DNA of 64,000 bases from Leishmania martiniquensis (lineage: Eukaryota; Euglenozoa; Kinetoplastea; Trypanosomatida; Trypanosomatidae), in assembly GCF_017916325.1 (NCBI RefSeq), contig NC_090151.1:129001-193000 (forward strand). The letters run 5' to 3'. Shown piece by piece: positions 51,973-62,627 of this stretch. Below the pieces are notes generated by a model. The model saw only the letters and a program-made list of their open reading frames with translations, had not been told where the DNA came from and ran no database searches. How positions within the stretch are numbered: the first letter of the stretch is position 1; each line of letters starts with the position of its first letter. The position numbers and the translations under genes were made by a program.

Positions 51973-52650
51973 TTAGTGGCTCCGGGAGATCGCCAAATCG
52001 TCATCACTGCACCGGCTGTCCAGGGTGTTCTTTGGGTGGCGCGCCCGCTCAGAAGACCCCGCCGACGGCTGGCAGCCGTGGCAGAGACCAACCAGCTGCG
52101 CCACGGCTATGATGAAGAAGCCGCCGGCAGCCGCGCACGCCAGGCCAAAGCCCTCCACCATCGCATAGCCATCCTTCTGTGGGGCCTTCTGATACCCCGC
52201 TGCTGCTGCATCAGCTGCGCAGAAATCGTGCGTGAATATGTACGTTGACAAACCCACCACCGCCCCTGCACACGCCATCGAAAGAAGGGTTGTCATGAAG
52301 CCGGCAAAGCTGATGGCGAAGCTGTGGCCGGCCGAGGTCCAGCAAGCGAGTATGAGGCACACAGCACCGCCTACTCCCGCGGCAGCGACGGAGATGGCCG
52401 ACGACGCTACGTAGAGCATCTTGGCTTCCTGACACGGTAGGTCACGTGTGTAGAAGCGCCTGGTCAGAGTTTCGGAGGAGGGCTCGGAAGTAGCAAAGGT
52501 GGTCAGCTCCATGTACCAGTAGTACACGGTGTGCCTCGTCCGCGCGGGGTCATTCTCTTCCTTACGGAATATTGGGAAGAGTATCGAGCACGTCATGCAC
52601 GCCGTGAAAAGGACTGCGAAACTGAGCAGAACAACGCGGCAGCACAGCAT
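51973..52650 (-). CDS. Amastin-like tetraspan membrane protein 3, 225 aa
   Basis: ATG 52650 is chosen (MLCCRVVLLSFAVLFTACMT), in register with its paralogs; the longer frame adds 74 low-complexity codons. It has four hydrophobic helices, a first loop with FPIFRKEEN and VYYWYMELT, and a TM4 region beginning KDGYAMVEGFGLACAAAGG. It has a longer hydrophilic tail than the other two (about 30 residues, Ser/Arg/Asp-rich), probably cytosolic. Two Cys in the second loop (HDFCAADA here, TLCPG in paralog 2, TDMCV in paralog 1) suggest a conserved loop position. It is probably a surface membrane protein of the same divergent family. Confidence 0.77.
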   Translation of the reverse strand: MLCCRVVLLSFAVLFTACMTCSILFPIFRKEENDPARTRHTVYYWYMELTTFATSEPSSETLTRRFYTRDLPCQEAKMLYVASSAISVAAAGVGGAVCLILACWTSAGHSFAISFAGFMTTLLSMACAGAVVGLSTYIFTHDFCAADAAAAGYQKAPQKDGYAMVEGFGLACAAAGGFFIIAVAQLVGLCHGCQPSAGSSERARHPKNTLDSRCSDDDLAISRSH

Positions 52651-53828
52651 GATTCGAACTGCAAGGCAGAAGACGGTCACGAAGGTAAGGGTCGGAGTGA
52701 CGAAGTGCAAGCAGCCAGTGGATGTGCTGCGCGCAAGCGGGGGAGGGAGAGAGCGACGAAAAGGGAGATGAGATGAACTGTTCAGGAAAAAAAGAAGACC
52801 TTTTTTTTTGCCGTAGCGGAACCACACGGCGAGGGAAGAGCTTAATGATGCGTCTTCGCAGAGCGCACGCAAAGGGGAAGACGATGAGGCTACTGCGAAG
52901 AAGGTTTATCTGAGGGCAATGACATGCATACACGCACAAGCGAGCTGAGTGTCCCTTGGTGTGGCTGGATGCTTCTGTGAGGAGAGGAGACGGAGATTGC
53001 GGATGTGGCAGAGAATGGTGGGCGTGCGCGCACGGCTCTCGCGCGTGGCAAGGTTGAGCAAAATGTGCGTACGCGTGTAAACGTGCAGCGGTGGGCCATC
53101 AGTGTCGGTGGCAGCCACACCATATAACCGTTGGGGAGAGAAAGAGAGAAAGACGAGGGGAGAGGGTAAGGGTGTAGTGGGGGGGGGTAAAGGAAGAGAG
53201 CGGCACATCTACACACACACGCACAGAGTAGCAGCAGCAGCAGCCGGTATTCGCGTGTTCAAATTTCTGCGAAGTACGGCTGCCATTCCTCCGCCCTTTC
53301 GCGACTTCTCAGCATTTTCGCATTACGCTTTCTGTCGTTCCTCCGCTGGTCTGTATGACTTTTCGCTGCTACACGCAGCCGCCCAGAGGACAGCATTTAT
53401 TAGTGTACGGCAGGTCCTCTGCATGCCTGTCATAAATGCACACTGGTACACACACGCACACACACACCTCCTCCACCTTGTCGCGCGTCTGCCATCGTTG
53501 CAGGTCCGTCGCACGGTTACCCCTTTTTCGCGTTCATCTCCCTCTTCCCCGTCCTTTTCTCGCGCTTTGATGTAGAGCTGGGGAGAAGAAGGGGGTCGAA
53601 GCGGTGGAACATCCGCCGCCTCATGAGTGCTCTCTGGCCCATGTCGCCCCCTCCCAGGTGAGCGCCCACGACGCACCTCCGCTCCACAGACTTTGCGGGA
53701 GCAGCACACCATCGCCCTTGCCACCATTCATCTCCCCAGAGTTGCCGGGTAGGGAGGCGCTCCATGTGCGTGGTCGGCCCCTGTTTTTCGCCCGAACGGT
53801 CCACCCCACGCCGGGAGACGGTATGTGG
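52651..53828. other. Intergenic spacer
   Basis: There is no gene. A plus-strand G-rich tract lies at about 53177-53187 and a CA repeat at about 53449-53467. It is presumed to be the 5' UTR of tetraspan 3 and the 3' UTR of the helicase-like gene. Confidence 0.55.
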
Positions 53829-56800
53829 TTAGCCGCTGCTGACCTCGCGCAGCGCCTCCGTCACGCACAGCCCAGCACGCCCGCTCATGTTATGCTCAGT
53901 CAGCAGCAGCAGGCACTCCACCTTGCCTAGCACGAAGTCGGCGGCATTGTTCGGCACACCAAAGGCAGTGTCATCACCGGCAGCGGATGCCGCAGCCTCA
54001 ACTTGCCACCAGCGGCGAGCGCAGAAACGCTTCGAACTCCCAAGGATAGCGCGACCACGCTGCGCAAGCACATCAATGATCTCCTCCTTCTCCAGCCGCA
54101 TCATCACTGGCCGTGGCAGCGAGAAGTGGAAGATGAGATCCACGTCAGTGCACTGGTGCACATCACGAAGCACGCGAGGATCAGCCAGCTGCGCATCCGT
54201 CACCACGAGCACCTCCGCCCCTGACTCTCGAAACACCTCTGCTCTCTCCGTCACCCGCGTCATCGCAGCGTGTGCGTCGTGCTCCTGTTCGCTGAGAAGA
54301 CGCTGCAGCTGTGTCACCACCAGTGACTGCTCGCGACGAGCAGAGCAGACGATCACCACACGCGCAGCCGGTGCCCCACCGTTGGCCGCGAACGCAGCAG
54401 ACCTTCCGCTGTAGTTTGCACGACAGCCGGTCGACAAAATGTGCTTGGAGATGATCGAAAAAAGATGCGCCACCTTAGCCGCATCAATGTCGCTGCCAGA
54501 TAGGCGAGGGCGTCCACCGCTGCCACTCTCTGGTGGCGAAGCGGCCACCGGCGCTTCTACAGGCACCGCGCACACCTGCACGTTCATGATTGCCCATATC
54601 GACCCGTCGTGCTGGCCAAAGTGCACCAGCCGCTCCCCCGCATCCGGCAGGATGGTGCTACTGAGGAAGCCGCGTACCTCATTGCCCATGCGATCAGCTG
54701 TCACCACGAACTGGCACTCGACATCCAGTGCGTTCACCAACGACAGCCACCACGAGTGCACAAAAGACTCCTTCAGCGGTGGCATGAGCACCCTCTCGAG
54801 GTTGGCGAGCAACGCCACGCGCACATGCTCCAAGGGCGGCAAGGCGGACGCCTCCCCCTGCACCAACTCGAGCGCTGTCTGCAGGGCGTGATAGGTGGTG
54901 ATCAGCAGTGGCACGCGTTGGTGCAGGTCGTCGGGCAGTCCGGAAAGGATGCCAACCTCAGCCGCTTCTCGCTGCTCCTCGCCATTCGAAGCCGGCTTTT
55001 CGGCGACAGCAGCAGCAGCGCAACCCGTCGCCGACACCTCCATCGATACCGCAGGCGGCGCTACATACTCTAGCTCCACAGCGCCCACTCCACAAGAGGT
55101 CGTCGGTGCCGCACTGTTATCCGGAACCAGGGGCAGAACCGCCTCCCCCTTCAAGGGCGACCGTGGAGGCGACCTCGCAACCTGAGAGCGAGGAGAGGAG
55201 GTGGGCGAAGAGGCTGTGGAAGACGAGAAGGACGAAGACGCAGCGCTGCTCGCTCTCGGGCTTTTCCGGTCCCGGTGGCGGCTGCTTCGGTAACGGGAGC
55301 GACGCTCGTCGCTGCGGCTGCGATGTCGGTGCCGATGCTTGCGGCTGCTGCTATCGCTCCGGTGGTGGTGGTGGTGGTGTCTGCTCCTGTTTCGATGGCT
55401 GGTGTGCCGCCGCGACGGCCACACCTCGTCGTCGACTGGCCGCCGGTCCGTGCCGCTGTCACCAATGTCCACTTCATCACTGTGATGGCGATGTCGACGA
55501 CGACTGCGGTGGCCGCTTGCGTCCCGCTCCCCCCGACTCGCCGCCTCCTCTCCTCGATGAGCGCGCTCGTCATGTCGGCTGCGGTGTCGGTGGCTGCTGC
55601 TGTAGTGCGGCGAGCGCTTCTTGCTCGCACACGCTCGCTTGCCATCATCGTCGTCGCTCTCGAGGTTGCCGTGGTCGCTGCGGTGGCGATGGCGGCGACG
55701 GTGTGAGCGGGAGGACCGCTTCTCGCCGCCTTCTTCGCCGGCGCCTTCACTGCCCTCACCCTCATTGGTCACATCCCGCCCCCGTTTGCGTGTTGCATCT
55801 CCGCCGTTGGCGCGCTCCCCAGCCAAGCACGGCGCCGTTTCGGAGTGCGCTGCAGGCAGCGACGCGCCCATGACGAGGGCCGCCAGTTCTGCAAGAGCAG
55901 GTGCGCTCGCCTCTGTGAGAAACGGAGAAGGCTCGGCCTGCGTGGGATCCGCCGTTAGCCGCGGCGGAACACCGACAACGCCGGTGGCACCGTTCGTGTC
56001 AGTAATGAAAGGGAGCGACAGTAGTGGCCCGATGAAGCGGCGGCCACTCGTGGCGCCGGAGAAGGCGGGCATCGCACCGACCTGGCCAAACACGTCGCTT
56101 GAGCAGGTGTCCTCGCCGCCGCCCAGCGCCATCCGTTGCGGGCCAGCCTCCGTGACTTCTAGTAGTGGGCGGAGCGCAGCCTCATCCTTCTTCAATGTGT
56201 ACGCGGCGAATGCCTCCGGGCCGAAGGTAGACCTCAGCCAGTGCGCAGCGAACAGTGCCTCTGGGTACGATGGGAAGAGCATCAGCGCACGCGGAAGCGG
56301 CTGAGATGCAGGAGCAGAGTCGGTAACGGACTTTTCTAGAGTTGGGCGAGCGCCCGCCGCATCCCCGGCGTCGTCCGCTACCGCCTCGTACTTCCCCTCT
56401 GTCTTTGCGGGCGAGGGTGGCGCGGGCTTCTCCGCCGCTAGCTGCGGCGTGCCAGCAGCTGCCTCCCCCGCACGCTCCGTTGTCACTGGAGGAGCTTCGG
56501 TCTCCTCGGCAGCGCCGGAATCGTGGCTCTTGACGAATGCAAGAACGTTAGCGCCGGCGGAGAGCAGCGCTGCTGTGCGCTTGCCGATGCCGCGCGGGCC
56601 GCTTAGAAGCACATGGTCACCGAGCAGTAGCGCGGGCAGAGCGACCTGCTGAAGACCACGAAAGAGAAGGCGCGGTGCAAGGGGCGCCCCTGGAGGCTCG
56701 CACACCTCGCGCTCTGCAGCGCAGAAAGACGGACGCGGGGCGCACCATGCGCCTCGCCCTCCCACGTCGTTGTTGCCTTCCTCAGCGCCAAGCACCGCGC

Positions 56801-57437
56801 CCCGCGGCCGATGACGTTGTGTGGCGCCCCAGTGAGACATGGAAGGGCCGTCGATGTTGGCGGCGGCGGCGTTACTATCCGTGTAGCTCCCCTCGTCCAC
56901 ACCGCGGTAGGGGCGGCCGGCAAAGGCGCCACCGCGGCCTACCCGCCCTCCACCACCAGCACTATGCTGCTGGCGAGAGCTACCAAGTGCTGCGTCTTGC
57001 AAAACGGCGCAGAGGCCAGCCTCAACGAGGGGGTGCAGCTGTGCATCACGCACCGTCAGTATCGGTGGCACCAGCATCGACGCCGGGCGTGAGGCACTGA
57101 TGTTGTGCAACGTCAAGAAGACGGAGAGGAACTCGCTCGAAAAGAAGTAGTCGAGCAGATACGTCGGCGGCACCCAGGATGTGCGCGTCGTGAGCACGGC
57201 ATCCTGCTGCGCCGCCGACTCGGTCGCATCAGCGTCGGGGCCTTCACCTTCCTCGTCGCTATCTGAGAAGTGACTGAAAGGGGTCGATGACGGGTGCCGC
57301 CTCGGCACCTCACGCTGCGGCACCAGACCAAGTCTGCCCTTCGCCTCGATCACCAGCTCCAGCAGCGACGCTTGCGGTGGCTGCGTGTATGCGCTGTCGG
57401 TGCTGGCGCGCGTGAATTGTGGAAAGGAAAAGTTCAT
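53829..57437 (-). CDS. Degenerate DEAD-box helicase-like protein with His/Arg/Ser-rich insert, 1,202 aa
   Basis: Starting MNFSFPQFTRASTDSAYTQ, the protein shows a split RecA-like layout. An N-terminal part has a P-loop HVLLSGPRGIGKRTAALL (about 272-289), as in helicase motif I. A central disordered region of about 200 residues (about 549-749) is extremely rich in His, Arg, Ser and Asp. A C-terminal part has LLITTYHALQTALELV (about 845-860, motif Ib/II surroundings). Where DEAD would be expected it reads VALLANLERVLM, so the box is lost. A second RecA-like block follows, with EVLVVTDAQLADPRV and DLIFHFSLPRP (about 1075-1110, motif V-like). The RS/RH-rich segment resembles those of splicing or nuclear-speckle proteins. 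Loss of motif II suggests a non-catalytic RNA-binding or scaffold role. The family match is by motif order, not by alignment. Confidence 0.75.
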   Translation of the reverse strand: MNFSFPQFTRASTDSAYTQPPQASLLELVIEAKGRLGLVPQREVPRRHPSSTPFSHFSDSDEEGEGPDADATESAAQQDAVLTTRTSWVPPTYLLDYFFSSEFLSVFLTLHNISASRPASMLVPPILTVRDAQLHPLVEAGLCAVLQDAALGSSRQQHSAGGGGRVGRGGAFAGRPYRGVDEGSYTDSNAAAANIDGPSMSHWGATQRHRPRGAVLGAEEGNNDVGGRGAWCAPRPSFCAAEREVCEPPGAPLAPRLLFRGLQQVALPALLLGDHVLLSGPRGIGKRTAALLSAGANVLAFVKSHDSGAAEETEAPPVTTERAGEAAAGTPQLAAEKPAPPSPAKTEGKYEAVADDAGDAAGARPTLEKSVTDSAPASQPLPRALMLFPSYPEALFAAHWLRSTFGPEAFAAYTLKKDEAALRPLLEVTEAGPQRMALGGGEDTCSSDVFGQVGAMPAFSGATSGRRFIGPLLSLPFITDTNGATGVVGVPPRLTADPTQAEPSPFLTEASAPALAELAALVMGASLPAAHSETAPCLAGERANGGDATRKRGRDVTNEGEGSEGAGEEGGEKRSSRSHRRRHRHRSDHGNLESDDDDGKRACASKKRSPHYSSSHRHRSRHDERAHRGEEAASRGERDASGHRSRRRHRHHSDEVDIGDSGTDRRPVDDEVWPSRRHTSHRNRSRHHHHHHRSDSSSRKHRHRHRSRSDERRSRYRSSRHRDRKSPRASSAASSSFSSSTASSPTSSPRSQVARSPPRSPLKGEAVLPLVPDNSAAPTTSCGVGAVELEYVAPPAVSMEVSATGCAAAAVAEKPASNGEEQREAAEVGILSGLPDDLHQRVPLLITTYHALQTALELVQGEASALPPLEHVRVALLANLERVLMPPLKESFVHSWWLSLVNALDVECQFVVTADRMGNEVRGFLSSTILPDAGERLVHFGQHDGSIWAIMNVQVCAVPVEAPVAASPPESGSGGRPRLSGSDIDAAKVAHLFSIISKHILSTGCRANYSGRSAAFAANGGAPAARVVIVCSARREQSLVVTQLQRLLSEQEHDAHAAMTRVTERAEVFRESGAEVLVVTDAQLADPRVLRDVHQCTDVDLIFHFSLPRPVMMRLEKEEIIDVLAQRGRAILGSSKRFCARRWWQVEAAASAAGDDTAFGVPNNAADFVLGKVECLLLLTEHNMSGRAGLCVTEALREVSSG

Positions 57438-58895
57438 TTAAGATGCGCAGAAGCAGTCCAAGAGAAAACGGCTCGCGTGCGCGTGTGGTGGAGGCAGCGT
57501 CGTCGTTCGTGTCGTGTCGGCAGATATGTACCTCCAGCAGCGCACAGTATGAGTCGGTGTGCGGCTTCCAGGCAATCTGGCATGCGCAGAGGAAGAGCGA
57601 GAGAGAGAGACGGGCGGTATAGGAAGGAAGAAAGAGGGTGGGCGAGTGCAGTGAAGGCCCCTCAGCGAAGAACGGCACCTGTGTGTGTGTGTGTATAGAG
57701 GGGGGAGGGGGAAGCGGCGTGCACAGAGACCCGCACGGCTGTATCCAAATCCTTAAGAGCGAGTGTGTCGTATGGGCAACTGGGCAGAGGGCAGAGGGAG
57801 AAGGGCTACACAGCCGGCCCGCCGACTCCTTCACGAAAGCTTTGCACCTGCTCCTGAACCTCACGAGACGCTGCCTCGGGTGGCTTCCATTAACTCGGAT
57901 GCTACACAGTGACAACAGTTCGCGGCTGATACGTCTCAGATGACGGCGTGCGGGCCCGCGTCGTTGGAGCGGGGGAGAGGGGGGGCATCGGCACGTCTGC
58001 CTGTCGTTCATTTCATTTTTTCTTCGTCGTTGAACGGCTGAGTTGCGCTTTGCTGCGGCTGCAACTGAGGCGTTGGGTCTTCTTCGCAGGCCTCTGGGGC
58101 ACACAGCGAGTTGCTTCACCTCCCCCCCTTCCCTCTTCACACACACATTCTGCCTCTGTCGCTGCACGTCCTCACACCCTTCAATGAAGGCGGATCTGGT
58201 CGCGTGTGCCGCTCTGTGCGCCGGCGGCTCCGTGCACACGGCACGACAGGAGATACGCGCACACACGAAAAGGGAAACAGAGGGGTTGACGGCAGACAAG
58301 CGAGCACACGCCGAGGCACCAAGAGCGCGCCGTCTACACGGCATCTGAGGTGTGAAGGAGAAGAGTAAAAGAGGCGCTAGCGCACGCAACACATGCTGAA
58401 AGAAAAAGGGGGAGCTGTGGGCAGACGTCGCGCTCATCGATGGGAGGGAAAGGGGGACGCGCGAGACAGAGACGGAGATGAATGGTGGGAGGGGAGAGTG
58501 GGACAAGGAGGAGGAGGGGGAAGGGGGACACAGCTGCCGGAATGCACACCAGACGGCAGCGTGCGCGGCACACAGAGCGACAGAAATTTCCACTGGTGGA
58601 GGGCGACGAAGCACTCGCGAAGACGAGCGAAAAAAAAGAGAGATGAGGGGGGAGGGAAGGCGGACTGGTGTGGCGGTGGACGAGGGAGTGCGCGCGGTAA
58701 GAGGCGGTACCGTCACAGGAAGCTTGCCCCTCCCCTGTGATGCCAGGAACGTCTCCCGTCACAGGCAGCGATCCAACTCTGGCCGGGCTGCTACAACTAG
58801 CGGACACAACTGAGCAACCACTACAGAAAAGGTACAGCATCCAAGGAAAGCCGGTGCAGGCCTCCTGCGCCTCATCAAGAGCCCCTTGCATTCCG
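57438..58895. other. Intergenic spacer
   Basis: There is no credible gene, although a 468-codon minus frame reaches into it. It has a TG run at about 57680-57694 and a strongly purine-rich plus strand at about 58390-58680, giving polypyrimidine tracts in the sense. Confidence 0.55.
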
Positions 58896-59882
58896 CTACT
58901 CGGGGGAGCGCTGCAGGTTCGGGTGCACGTCCGGGGAGCGGATGAGCACACCGTCGTCGAGCGGAGTCTGGTGGCGGTGGCTGATGAGCTTGAGGACGTC
59001 GTCGCTAATCTTTTCCAGCGAGCTGGCGCCAACGTGGACTTCCCCGCGCTCCGGGTACTCAATCATTTCCAAGAGTAGCGGCGAGTTGTCAAACGGGCCA
59101 TCGTTGAAGGTGGTGGCCTGCACGATCTCCACCGTTGCTGCATTGTACGGCACCTTCATCATGTTCATGTCTTCCAAGATTTTCAACGCCATGCGGTGCG
59201 CGTGGGCATGCTTCTCGCCGCCAATGCGGAGGATGTTCGCGAGGTCGTTGCAGACCGCCGTATCGAAGGCATCCTTGACGGCGGCTCTCAGAAATTCTCC
59301 GCACGTCGCCATGCGCGCCTTCACCTTAGCCTGCTCCTCCCTTTGTTGGTCGAGGTAGTCTTGCTTGAAGGCGGACAAGCCACGCTTCAGCACATCCTTG
59401 ATGTGGAAGCCTGTGAGTTCGTGGTGCTTGTACTCCCTGTACTTCATGCGGATGGGGTACATCGTCTCCTCGTAGAAGACGATGAGCGCCTTGGCATCCT
59501 TCCAACTGGTCTCCCGAAACTTCTTGAGGGCGCCAGGGGTGGGCTGCAGCTTGCGCGGGTCCTTCAGAAACTTGCTCGCCACCTGCTGCTCGATACTGGT
59601 GTAGTCCACCTCCTCCGTGATGGAGTCTATGAGCGGGGCAAAGCGGGTGCGGGCGAGGTCCATCTCCGTAAAGGCCACCAGCCGCGGATTGCACACCTTC
59701 TCCAGAATGGCCGCAGGTACCTTGTTCACTGCCGCCACCGCCTCCTTGGTCACGATGCTGCCGAGCTTCTCGGCCGCGGTGGCCGGCGTGGAATTCTGCA
59801 GCACGGCGATGCTGTGCACGGTGCGTGCGGACTGGCTAGCTGTCACGCATGTGGCGGCGCTGCCGGCAAGACGACGCAGCAT
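58896..59882 (-). CDS. Probable mitochondrial protein of unknown function, 328 aa
   Basis: It begins MLRRLAGSAATCVTASQSAR, a typical short basic mitochondrial presequence. The body is mostly charged and helical: EEVDYTSIEQQVASKFLKD, WKDAKALIVFYEETMYPIRM and KRGLSAFKQDYLDQQREEQA. It contains no obvious TM segment or cofactor motif. It is even in composition, with no low-complexity inserts, unlike most of its neighbours, which suggests strong constraint such as a subunit of a large mitochondrial complex. I do not recognise the family. Confidence 0.85.
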   Translation of the reverse strand: MLRRLAGSAATCVTASQSARTVHSIAVLQNSTPATAAEKLGSIVTKEAVAAVNKVPAAILEKVCNPRLVAFTEMDLARTRFAPLIDSITEEVDYTSIEQQVASKFLKDPRKLQPTPGALKKFRETSWKDAKALIVFYEETMYPIRMKYREYKHHELTGFHIKDVLKRGLSAFKQDYLDQQREEQAKVKARMATCGEFLRAAVKDAFDTAVCNDLANILRIGGEKHAHAHRMALKILEDMNMMKVPYNAATVEIVQATTFNDGPFDNSPLLLEMIEYPERGEVHVGASSLEKISDDVLKLISHRHQTPLDDGVLIRSPDVHPNLQRSPE

Positions 59883-61685
59883 GGCCGTTGTAAATGGAGG
59901 TGTGCGACTTTGTCAGCGAAAGAAGCGGCTGGAAGCGCGTCAGCGACTCCGGAGACGAAGTTGACGGGGCCACCGGCAACGTCTCTTGCAGGCACGAGGG
60001 TGAGAGGGAGGGAGGGAGGAGTCAACGCAATGGCCACGTACGCGTGTCTCGGTCTCTGTATTCGTGACTTTTCGTGCGTGCGTGCGCGAAGGCGATGGAC
60101 GGCGCGTTTCTAATGAGAGCGCACACGCTTCGGGTGCTATACTACAGGGAAAGGGGAAGACGAGGGCGACTGTACGATCCAGTGAGGGGATGCGATGGGA
60201 TGAGCAGACGATTACCGACGTAGTCGTCGTGATGAGGGCTGCCGAGGTTACAGGAGACGGGGAAGTCGGCGGGAGAGAGGAGAGACCAAATAGAGAGAAA
60301 GGGGGGACGGCTGTACAGATACACGCGCCTGTATGGACGAAAGAAACAGAAACGGAGAGATGGCCGCACACACCGCCGCAGGAAAGGCGGTCTATCCTGT
60401 AGCGATGGCAGGGAAGGAAGGGCGACGAGGGGGGGTAAGCAATGGACGAGCGGTGGTGCGCTTCTGATTGCCCTTGTGCTGGTGTCCGATTCATTTATTT
60501 ATTTTTGCTTCGTCGCCCCTCTGAGTGATGGCGACTGGGGGAAGAGAAGAGCCGTATGCGGCTGATGTGGCGCAGAGTCACGTGCGCGCGCACACACGCA
60601 CACTTACACGTTGATGTGCCTCGGCGCACCATGAGAAGACGCAAGGTGAGAGGCAAACTCCTGTGCATAGTTGCTGCCCCGCACGCGCCAGCGGAAAGAT
60701 GCGCAGGAAAGCATACCGCCGAGATCAGCGTGGTCAGGTGCTGGGAAGGAGTGGCAGCGGCGCAGCAGGGGTACCCCCACGACGAAAGCGGTACCGCGCG
60801 TGTGCCTGCGCCTCGGGCTTTGAGGCGACGGCGCTGACGCCAGCAAAAAAAAACGGCGGAGAGAAGCCGGAGGAAGTCTGCTAGAAGAGAGTGGGATGAA
60901 TACGGAGGAGCCTCTACGCTCCCCCCATGTCGTGCCCGCTGACTCCGATTCGTGGCTTCTCTCCCACTCCTTCCCCTCTTTCCCATGCGCTGCGCCTTCT
61001 CGACGGCATGCGCTTGCCTCGTCGCATACAGCAGTCTCCCTCCCCTCCCCCTATGTGTGCACGCATCTCGTTCGCGGTGCAGCGACTGCCTGTAGCGCCT
61101 TCTTCTCTTTTTCAAAGATTCGCACTGCCTGTGTGTGCGCTGCTAAGGAGAGAGAGAAGCACCGTGCACAAACGCACACAACACGGCGGTGGTGCCGCTC
61201 TCTGCGGTGTGTGTGGGGGGGAGACTTCAACCACTTATGTTTGCGCTTTTTAAATAGTTTTTAGCCGCTTAGCTTATCTCTCAGTGACACAGACACAGAG
61301 AGAGAGACGTGTCAGCGCCTAAACACCACTCAGCCCCCTCCTCTCATCCCTCCCTGGGGGCGCGCAGCAGCGGGTGCACGCGCGCTACAGTAAAGAGCTG
61401 ATGCAGTTGCCTGAGGAAGGGCCTCAGCCTCGAGCTCTGCTCACCACATGTCACCCACCCCCGCCTCGTAGTTCGCCCGGCGCATAACCACCAACGCCTC
61501 TAGCAGCCGACGTGAGTAGCGGTGAATCGCTCTGACTTCCCCACGCCGTACATGATCTGACGGTATCGCCACCAGATGCCCGTTCCACATTGATGATGGT
61601 GAGGGGAGGGAAGGGGGGGGAAGGTCGCACACCTCTCGCTTCCTTTTCTCGAGCGCGCGCGCGCCACCCCCTCCCCTCTACGCAC
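59883..61685. other. Intergenic spacer, 1.8 kb
   Basis: There is no credible gene. There is a short ATTT-type run at about 60492-60507, CA repeats near 60590-60604 and a plus-strand pyrimidine tract at about 61020-61055. It should contain the DHODH 3' UTR. Confidence 0.55.
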
Positions 61686-62627
61686 CTAATCCATTGTCTT
61701 GACCTTTCCGCGGAACTCGTCCAACGTCTTGTACCCCTTCCTCGCCATCACCTCCAGCAGCTCCGCCGTAAGGCGCTCAAAGATGGCGGCGCCCTCTTCG
61801 TGCAGAGCCGTGCCCACCTGCACCATGGAGGCGCCAGCGAGCACGTGCAGGAAAGCGTCCGCGCCCGTGTACACGCCACCGCAGCCGACGATGACCTTTT
61901 GAGGGCAGCGGCGGTAGAAGGCGTTGATGTTGGCCAGCGCAGTGGGGAGGATGTAGCGCCCGCCGAGGCCGCCAAAGCCTTGCTTGGGCTTAATCACGAC
62001 GGACTCCGTTTCCACGTCGATGGCAAGGCCATTCCCAACGCTGTTGATGCAGGTGATGAATGCCACCTTGGGGAACTCGTTGAGGATAGCGGCGGCCGCA
62101 TCAAAGTGGGCGAAATCGAAGTATGGCGGCATCTTCACACCAAAGGGGTGCGGGTAGGCCTCCGAGACCGCCGTCAAGTAACGCCCCATCGCATCGAAGT
62201 CGTAGGCCACCTGCGGCTTGCCGGGAACGTTGGGGCAGGATAGGTTGAGCTCCAGGATGACACCCTTTTCGGTCGCGACAGTGGCAAGGCGCTTGCACAT
62301 CGCCGCGTTCTCCTCGGCCGAGAACCCAGACATGGACAGGAACAGCGGCTTCCTGCTGTAGTCGTGCTGCTCAGAGGCGTAGGCCAGGTAATAGTTAAAG
62401 CCTTTGTTCGGCAGGCCCATCGAGTTGATGCTGCCAAGCGGCAGGGTCTCGTAGCGCGGCTCCGGATTGCCCTCGCGGAGGGCGGGTGTGCAGCTCTTCG
62501 AGACAAGAGAGCCACTCGCCGACTCGGTCATGGCCACCAGCTCCTCCGTCGTGCTGCACATCACGCCAGCCGCGTTCATGAACGGGTTGGCAAACATGTT
62601 GCCCAGCATCGACACCTGAAGGCTCAT
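61686..62627 (-). CDS. DHODH: Dihydroorotate dehydrogenase (class 1A, fumarate-dependent)
   Basis: The 313-aa FMN enzyme oxidises dihydroorotate to orotate with fumarate as acceptor, the fourth step of pyrimidine synthesis, in the cytosol. ATG 62627 ([20 protein letters not shown]) gives the family's usual length; the 67 upstream in-frame codons are discarded. Lys44 in GSLVSKSCT, the substrate motif NSMGLPNKG (69-77) and the catalytic loop [13 protein letters not shown] with Cys131 (class 1A uses Cys as base) are all present, as are the flavin-binding segments [15 protein letters not shown] and [13 protein letters not shown]. There is no N-terminal TM or presequence, unlike class 2 enzymes. 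In Leishmania the gene heads a cluster of pyrimidine-synthesis genes; the next would lie to the right, outside the window. Confidence 0.97.
   Translation of the reverse strand: MSLQVSMLGNMFANPFMNAAGVMCSTTEELVAMTESASGSLVSKSCTPALREGNPEPRYETLPLGSINSMGLPNKGFNYYLAYASEQHDYSRKPLFLSMSGFSAEENAAMCKRLATVATEKGVILELNLSCPNVPGKPQVAYDFDAMGRYLTAVSEAYPHPFGVKMPPYFDFAHFDAAAAILNEFPKVAFITCINSVGNGLAIDVETESVVIKPKQGFGGLGGRYILPTALANINAFYRRCPQKVIVGCGGVYTGADAFLHVLAGASMVQVGTALHEEGAAIFERLTAELLEVMARKGYKTLDEFRGKVKTMD

Noticed and set aside
54908..55873. 321-codon plus-strand frame (Cys/Gly/Arg-rich)
   Set aside because: It is a shadow of the His/Arg/Ser-rich segment of the helicase-like gene. The composition follows from the antisense codons.
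57310..58716. 468-codon minus-strand frame
   Set aside because: It overlaps the start of the 1,202-aa gene in another frame and runs through pyrimidine-rich spacer. The product is Ser/Pro/Leu/Arg low complexity without domains.
58334..59062. 242-codon minus-strand frame overlapping the 328-aa gene
   Set aside because: It overlaps the end of a better-supported gene in another frame and has microsatellite-like composition.
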